Origin: an uncultured Sulfurovum sp. | GTDB taxonomy: Bacteria > Campylobacterota > Campylobacteria > Campylobacterales > Sulfurovaceae | Reading direction: 5' to 3' | Assembly: GCA_902727905.1 (NCBI GenBank) | Contig: CACVAR010000048.1 | Location: 1 to 9,010 of the forward strand | Length of the DNA: 9,010 nucleotides | Shown: positions 5,466 through 9,010 of the stretch, piece by piece | Numbering within the stretch: the stretch's first letter is position 1 | Layout of the letters: the number at the start of each line of letters is the position of its first letter | Notes under the pieces: model-generated | The model's input: the letters and a program-made list of their open reading frames with translations, nothing else | Database searches by the model: none | Told to the model about the DNA's origin: nothing | Program-made: the position numbers and the translations under genes

Positions 5466-5480
5466 AAATAAGGAGATGAA

Positions 5481-6425
5481 ATGAGAAAACTATTATTGTT
5501 AATAAGTTTATTATTTGTATTGATTGGTTGTACAGATAAAACCCGTCTAGTTAGTACTAATGAACCAAAGTTCGAGGTAAATAAAAAACTATACCCTTTT
5601 AAATCAAACTACTTAACGTTAGAAAGTGGAGCAAAAATCCATTATGTAGATGAAGGAGAGGGTGAAGTTTTGTTATTACTCCATGGTAATCCAACTTGGT
5701 CATTTTTATACAGAGATATGATAGCCGAGTTAAAAAATGATTTTCGTGTTATAGCTCCTGATTATGCTGGTTTTGGTTTATCAATAGCATCAAAAGATTT
5801 TGGATTTAAAGCTGACGAACATGCCAAGTTAATGAATGAGTTTGTAGAGAAGATGGATTTAAATAATACTACCATTATGGTTCAAGACTGGGGTGGACCA
5901 ATTGGTTTTGATATTGCAATTAATCAGCCTGAACGAATTAAAGCATTTGTTATCGGTAATACTTGGGCATGGGAGTTGGAACGTGTAGGTCATAAAGCTT
6001 TTTCTACACTGTTTGGTGGCTATGTAGGACAGTTCATTTCATGGTTAAACAATGGGGTAGTAGGTTTTTTTATGAGTCAAGGGGTAGAGCATGAACTTAG
6101 TGATGAAGTTTTAGCAATGTATGATGCTCCGTTTAAAAGTAGAAGTCATCGAAAGCAGACACATGTTTTTCCTGCACAGCTTTGGGATGCTGATGAATTT
6201 TTAAAAAGCGTTTATGAAGGTTTGGAAACCATTGCTGATAAACCTGCTCTTATAGTTTGGGGAACAGAAGATTTTGCGTTTCAAGAGCCTGAACGAGAGC
6301 GATTTGAAGAGACTTTTAAAAATCATAAAACTGTTTTACTAGAAGAGGCTGGACATTTTATTCAAGAAGATGCACCTAAGGAGATTAGTACAGCCATTAA
6401 AGTTTGGTACCCAACAATAGAGTAG
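5481..6425 (+). CDS. Haloalkane dehalogenase-like alpha/beta-hydrolase, predicted lipoprotein
   Basis: This 314-residue protein starts with a lipoprotein signal (hydrophobic 4-15, lipobox LIGC, C17 lipidated), so it should sit on a membrane facing the periplasm or the surface. The rest is an alpha/beta-hydrolase closest in motif to haloalkane dehalogenases: HGNPTWSFLYR (68-78), PDYAGFGLS (93-101) and VQDWGGPIGF (134-143). D136 is the expected nucleophile, D264 in WGTEDFAF (260-267) the acid and H292 in EAGHFIQED (289-297) the base. N70 and W137 match the halide-stabilising pair. The acid follows the seventh strand and no Glu is seen after strand six (IGNTWAW, 158-164), which fits the subfamily I/III arrangement more than II. 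The cap domain is about 162-245. A related hydrolase (epoxide or fluoroacetate type) is possible; substrate is unknown. AAGGAG (5470-5475) sets the start. It is likely repressed by the upstream MarR protein. Confidence 0.85.
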   Translation: MRKLLLLISLLFVLIGCTDKTRLVSTNEPKFEVNKKLYPFKSNYLTLESGAKIHYVDEGEGEVLLLLHGNPTWSFLYRDMIAELKNDFRVIAPDYAGFGLSIASKDFGFKADEHAKLMNEFVEKMDLNNTTIMVQDWGGPIGFDIAINQPERIKAFVIGNTWAWELERVGHKAFSTLFGGYVGQFISWLNNGVVGFFMSQGVEHELSDEVLAMYDAPFKSRSHRKQTHVFPAQLWDADEFLKSVYEGLETIADKPALIVWGTEDFAFQEPERERFEETFKNHKTVLLEEAGHFIQEDAPKEISTAIKVWYPTIE

Positions 6426-6426
6426 T

Positions 6427-6457
6427 ATGAGAGATAGGCTTGTAAAGGCTATCTCAT
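6427..6457. terminator. Weak hairpin between convergent genes
   Basis: GAGATAG (6431-6437) pairs with CTATCTC (6449-6455). Allowing a 2-base bulge, ATG..AGATAG pairs with CTATCTCAT for nine pairs. On the plus strand only TTT then TTT interrupted by AG follows, so it is a poor intrinsic terminator. It fills nearly the whole 32-base gap between the hydrolase and the minus-strand gene. Confidence 0.4.
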
Positions 6458-7744
6458 TTAGTTTAATCCATAAATAGAGACCACTCTAAGCCCCTCATCG
6501 GTTAGTTTTACTTTCATAAATCCTTTACTTTTTCCTTTACGTTTTAAGCCTTGTTTATTTGAGATAGTCCACTTTGTTATGGTTTGAAGATGTACATACT
6601 CTTGTTTATTATGTATATATTGTTTTAAAATTTTGAAATCTTCTATGGTGAACTCTCTGTAAACCCATTTTTTATTATATTTTAATTTGTCTTTTTTAAC
6701 TACATCTTGATTTATATGGTTGAATTTAAAGTATTTCTCAATTTTTGTGTCATAAAAACTTAGAACTTCATCAATCGAACCATTTGATGAGGAGTTGATG
6801 AAGGCATCTAAAAATGTTTTGATTTCTGTTTCCGAAAGGCTTGTTTGGTTTACTTCTAAATTGGGGATTGCAGTGTTATTGTTATCACTTTTTTCTTCTA
6901 CTCTTTTTGCTTTTACCATACTTGTTGTTAGATTTTCTTCATGACTTACGTTATTCTCTTCAACTAAATTATCTACAACGGTTTGTAACGGTGTTTTAGT
7001 AGGTACGGTAGAAATATTATTCTCTATAGAAGTTTTATTTACTTCTAGTGTTAAACTTTTTTCTTTAACTAAGGGAGTAGGAGGAGTAGCTGTTATCTGG
7101 CTATTATCTTTGTTTATATTATTTTTCTCTATATTGTCTTCTTCTGTTTTCAGAACTTTCACTTCTTTTTGAATATTTTGTGTATGGTCACGAAGTTCAA
7201 TTCTAGGTTTTAAATCATTATCATTGAATATTTCTGTTTTAGTATAGTTTTTATAAGCCATATATCCTAAATAAGCAAGTAACAATACTAATCCAAGAGC
7301 TAGGAGATATTTTAAGCTATTTATATAATTAGAGGTTTTTAAAACCTTTTCTGTAGAAAGTGTTTCTGTTTCAAACTCAAGATAATCTGACATTTTTGCA
7401 TCAGTTGAGTATTCCATAATAGTATAGATGGTATTATTTTCTTCAAAAAAACCAAATGTTTTTAATTCAGTAGGTTGATGATTTTTTACTTTATTGACTT
7501 TAGAAATAATTGCTTGTTTTTGTTTGTAAAAGACACCCTGTGCTTGGGATTGAATAATGACAATATTATCTTCTCTTGAACAGAAAGTTTCAAAGAAAAG
7601 TTCTTTGAGAACAAATAAACTTTCAGTTCTGTTAGTATCACGAACCAAATATAAAATCTCAAAAGCATCTTTAGCCAGGATGTCTAAAATGATATAATGT
7701 TCGCCTATTACATCATTGATTGATAAATAATTAGTAGTTTTCAT
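6458..7744 (-). CDS. Degenerate protein-kinase N-lobe fused by a membrane helix to an NTF2-like domain
   Basis: This 428-residue protein has four parts. Residues 10-123 look like the N-lobe of a bacterial Ser/Thr kinase: a Y..LD.L....F.ILYLVRD start (17-36), VLKEL (45-49) with K47 at the ATP-lysine position, and FFEENNTIYTIMEY (99-112) at the hinge. The glycine loop is lost (LAKDAFEILY, 23-32), the helix-C glutamate is not evident, and there is no C-lobe: no HRD and no DFG. A transmembrane helix follows at about 146-164. Then comes a 140-residue Asn/Glu/Thr-rich low-complexity linker (165-304) and a C-terminal SnoaL/NTF2-like domain (about 305-428, with FLDAFINSS, FYDTKIEKYF and KKWVYREF). 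No signal peptide precedes the kinase part, so it should be cytoplasmic with the NTF2-like domain outside. It cannot be an active kinase; a signalling adaptor or sensor is possible. The ATG at 7744 has AAAAGGG eleven bases upstream. A degraded kinase gene is the alternative, but the frame is intact. Confidence 0.75.
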   Translation of the reverse strand: MKTTNYLSINDVIGEHYIILDILAKDAFEILYLVRDTNRTESLFVLKELFFETFCSREDNIVIIQSQAQGVFYKQKQAIISKVNKVKNHQPTELKTFGFFEENNTIYTIMEYSTDAKMSDYLEFETETLSTEKVLKTSNYINSLKYLLALGLVLLLAYLGYMAYKNYTKTEIFNDNDLKPRIELRDHTQNIQKEVKVLKTEEDNIEKNNINKDNSQITATPPTPLVKEKSLTLEVNKTSIENNISTVPTKTPLQTVVDNLVEENNVSHEENLTTSMVKAKRVEEKSDNNNTAIPNLEVNQTSLSETEIKTFLDAFINSSSNGSIDEVLSFYDTKIEKYFKFNHINQDVVKKDKLKYNKKWVYREFTIEDFKILKQYIHNKQEYVHLQTITKWTISNKQGLKRKGKSKGFMKVKLTDEGLRVVSIYGLN

Positions 7745-7770
7745 ATGAATAGAGACCCTTTTTAAAATAT

Positions 7771-7776
7771 ATTATA
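7771..7776 (-). promoter_or_regulatory. Putative -10 element (TATAAT) for the kinase-like gene
   Basis: On the minus strand this is a perfect TATAAT, 26 bases before the ATG at 7744. It lies in the 106-base divergent gap shared with the antiporter gene. Confidence 0.5.
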
Positions 7777-7815
7777 GCTAAAAGGCAAATAATCTAAATA
7801 ATAGAGACAAATCGC

Positions 7816-7821
7816 TAAAAT
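7816..7821 (+). promoter_or_regulatory. Putative -10 element (TAAAAT) for the antiporter gene
   Basis: TAAAAT matches five of six -10 positions, 29 bases before the ATG at 7851, in a very AT-rich stretch where chance matches are likely. AAGG (7838-7841) is the ribosome site, nine bases before the ATG. Confidence 0.3.
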
Positions 7822-7850
7822 ACTTTAATTTTAAATTAAGGTATTAAGCC

Positions 7851-9010
7851 ATGATATTCACCCTTTTAGCGTTATTAACTATTTTATTTATTGCCATTGA
7901 ACTACAAAAATATTTTAAAATTCCTTCCCCTATCTCTTTGATTACCCTTAGTTATGGTTTTTACTATCTGTTCCCAGAGATGATTCTTTTCTCAGATGAG
8001 ACTTTTGCTGATTTGGTTTTGTTTTTAATTCCGATTCTAATAGCTGCTGATGCTTTACAGTTAAAACTTGAAGACTTGAGAAAAAATGCTTTGAGTCTTA
8101 TTTATGTAGCAGCTTTTTCCGTAGCCATTTCGATTACCTTTGGAATTATCGCTGCCAATACTTTCTTTCTAGAATATGCCCTTTCGACAGGCGCAATCAT
8201 TGCTTTATTTGCTATGGTACTAGCAACTGACCCAGTTTCAGTTGTTTCGGTTTTTTCATCATTTAATGTTCCTCATAAATTGGCTATTTTGGCTGAAGGT
8301 GAGTCATTGTTTAACGATGCTACAGCGTTAATCATATTTATGTTCATTGCCATACCAATGATAAATGGTGTTGAAATAGGAGCCGTAGACATAGTGCTTG
8401 TTTCTGCTAAAGTTATCTTTTTCTCTGTTCTTATTGGATTGTTTGTAGGCTATATGGGCGTTTTACTTATGCGTTTAACTTCAGATGCAATGAGTGAATT
8501 AGTACTTATTTTACTTACAGCATATGGAGCATTTGAAATAGCAGAAATTTTCCATTTTGCTGGACTTTTAGCTGTTATTGTAGCCATTATTACGCTCAAT
8601 ACCACTACGCAAAAATCTTTTGATAAAAAAGAACGTCAAGTTAAAAAAGCTACCAACATTGTTAATCGTGCAAATAGAAGTAAAAAGATTTTTTCCACAC
8701 GCTTTATCAGTCGTATTACACGTAAGTTATCAAGCGATGTAAGTAGTATAGAAAGACATAAACAAAACTTGAATTATATGGCTGTGTTAGCACTGCTTGC
8801 TAATACATTCTTGTTTATGTCCATGGCAAGTATTGTTAACCTGAGTGCTTTGTTAGAGTACAAAACAGAAATACTGCTTATGTTTTTAATCACTACGGTT
8901 ATTCGAGCTTTTATGATGGGAACATTTGGAATTGTTTCTAACTTGACTCAAAAAATGACAGATATTGGTGTACGTTGGTGGTCAGTATTGCTTTTTGCAG
9001 GAATTAAAGG
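7851..9010 (+). CDS. CPA1-type Na+(K+)/H+ antiporter (NhaP-like), 3' end outside window
   Basis: The frame is open from ATG at 7851 to the right edge (386 complete codons). It encodes a polytopic inner-membrane protein with roughly ten hydrophobic segments so far. LATDPVSVVSVF (124-135) matches the CPA1 'TDPV' motif, and AEGESLFNDATAL (148-160) matches the family's EGESLxND segment, with N155-D156 as the ion-binding Asn-Asp pair typical of electroneutral exchangers. AGIKG at the right edge matches the 'GG.RG'-like region of later helices. It should exchange Na+ or K+ for H+ for pH and salt balance. An unusual basic loop of about 58 residues (250-308) separates two membrane segments. It is transcribed divergently from the kinase-like gene with its own ribosome site AAGG at 7838-7841. 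Ion preference, and any C-terminal TrkA-C or cNMP domain, cannot be judged from this window. Confidence 0.9.
   Translation, partial: MIFTLLALLTILFIAIELQKYFKIPSPISLITLSYGFYYLFPEMILFSDETFADLVLFLIPILIAADALQLKLEDLRKNALSLIYVAAFSVAISITFGIIAANTFFLEYALSTGAIIALFAMVLATDPVSVVSVFSSFNVPHKLAILAEGESLFNDATALIIFMFIAIPMINGVEIGAVDIVLVSAKVIFFSVLIGLFVGYMGVLLMRLTSDAMSELVLILLTAYGAFEIAEIFHFAGLLAVIVAIITLNTTTQKSFDKKERQVKKATNIVNRANRSKKIFSTRFISRITRKLSSDVSSIERHKQNLNYMAVLALLANTFLFMSMASIVNLSALLEYKTEILLMFLITTVIRAFMMGTFGIVSNLTQKMTDIGVRWWSVLLFAGIK

Noticed and set aside
7486..7668. A 60-codon minus-strand frame inside the kinase-like gene
   Set aside because: It is in another frame of the same strand as the longer gene, starts internally and has no recognisable content.
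7822..7842. AT-rich near-palindrome (CTTTAATTTTAAATTAAGG) before the antiporter gene as an operator
   Set aside because: It is almost all A/T, symmetry is imperfect and no second copy was noticed; chance is the simpler explanation in such AT-rich DNA.
1..9010. A new defence or mobile system in the window
   Set aside because: No integrase, transposase, nuclease cassette, direct-repeat array or tRNA attachment site was seen; the order is mostly housekeeping genes, and the unusual proteins do not form a recognisable multi-gene defence operon.

Overview
The window is AT-rich, gene-dense bacterial DNA that most resembles the Campylobacterota (Sulfurimonas/Sulfurovum/Arcobacter-like). The reasons are the long QueD form, the RsmE with an IGCEGGF motif, the QueD / c-type cytochrome lipoprotein / small membrane protein / RsmE neighbourhood (I recall a similar order in Campylobacter jejuni, unverified), and promoters with a clear TATAAT-like -10 and no obvious -35. 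The genus is inference. I see no RNA genes, insertion sequences, CRISPR arrays or phage genes.

Layout. 1-396 is the 3' end of a superfamily I (UvrD-like) helicase. 493-1191 encodes a five-unit Sel1-repeat protein. 1219-1800 is QueD (7-deazaguanine/queuosine pathway). 1836-2468 is a lipid-anchored monohaem cytochrome c with an EGKCG-type cysteine motif and a tandem 11-residue repeat linker. moeA (molybdenum cofactor) lies on the minus strand at 2525-3742. A four-helix small membrane protein (3826-4239) and rsmE (4249-4917) follow on the plus strand, tightly spaced. A MarR-type regulator (4991-5428) and a haloalkane-dehalogenase-like lipoprotein (5481-6425) form a small regulated module: each gene is preceded by the same GTGTATATACAC palindrome. 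On the minus strand, 6458-7744 encodes an unusual protein made of a degenerate kinase N-lobe, one membrane helix and an NTF2-like outer domain. The window ends inside a CPA1-type Na+/H+ antiporter gene that starts at 7851 and runs off the right edge.

How the parts relate. Most of the window is housekeeping: tRNA modification, rRNA methylation, molybdopterin and a periplasmic electron carrier. Three things deserve attention. First, the MarR/dehalogenase pair with its duplicated operator, which predicts that one regulator controls both its own gene and a surface hydrolase. Second, the truncated kinase fused to an outer sensor-like domain. Third, the cytochrome lipoprotein that combines a metallophore-like cysteine motif, LEA-like hendecad repeats and a haem domain. 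None is clearly a new multi-gene system; they are unusual proteins and a compact regulatory circuit.
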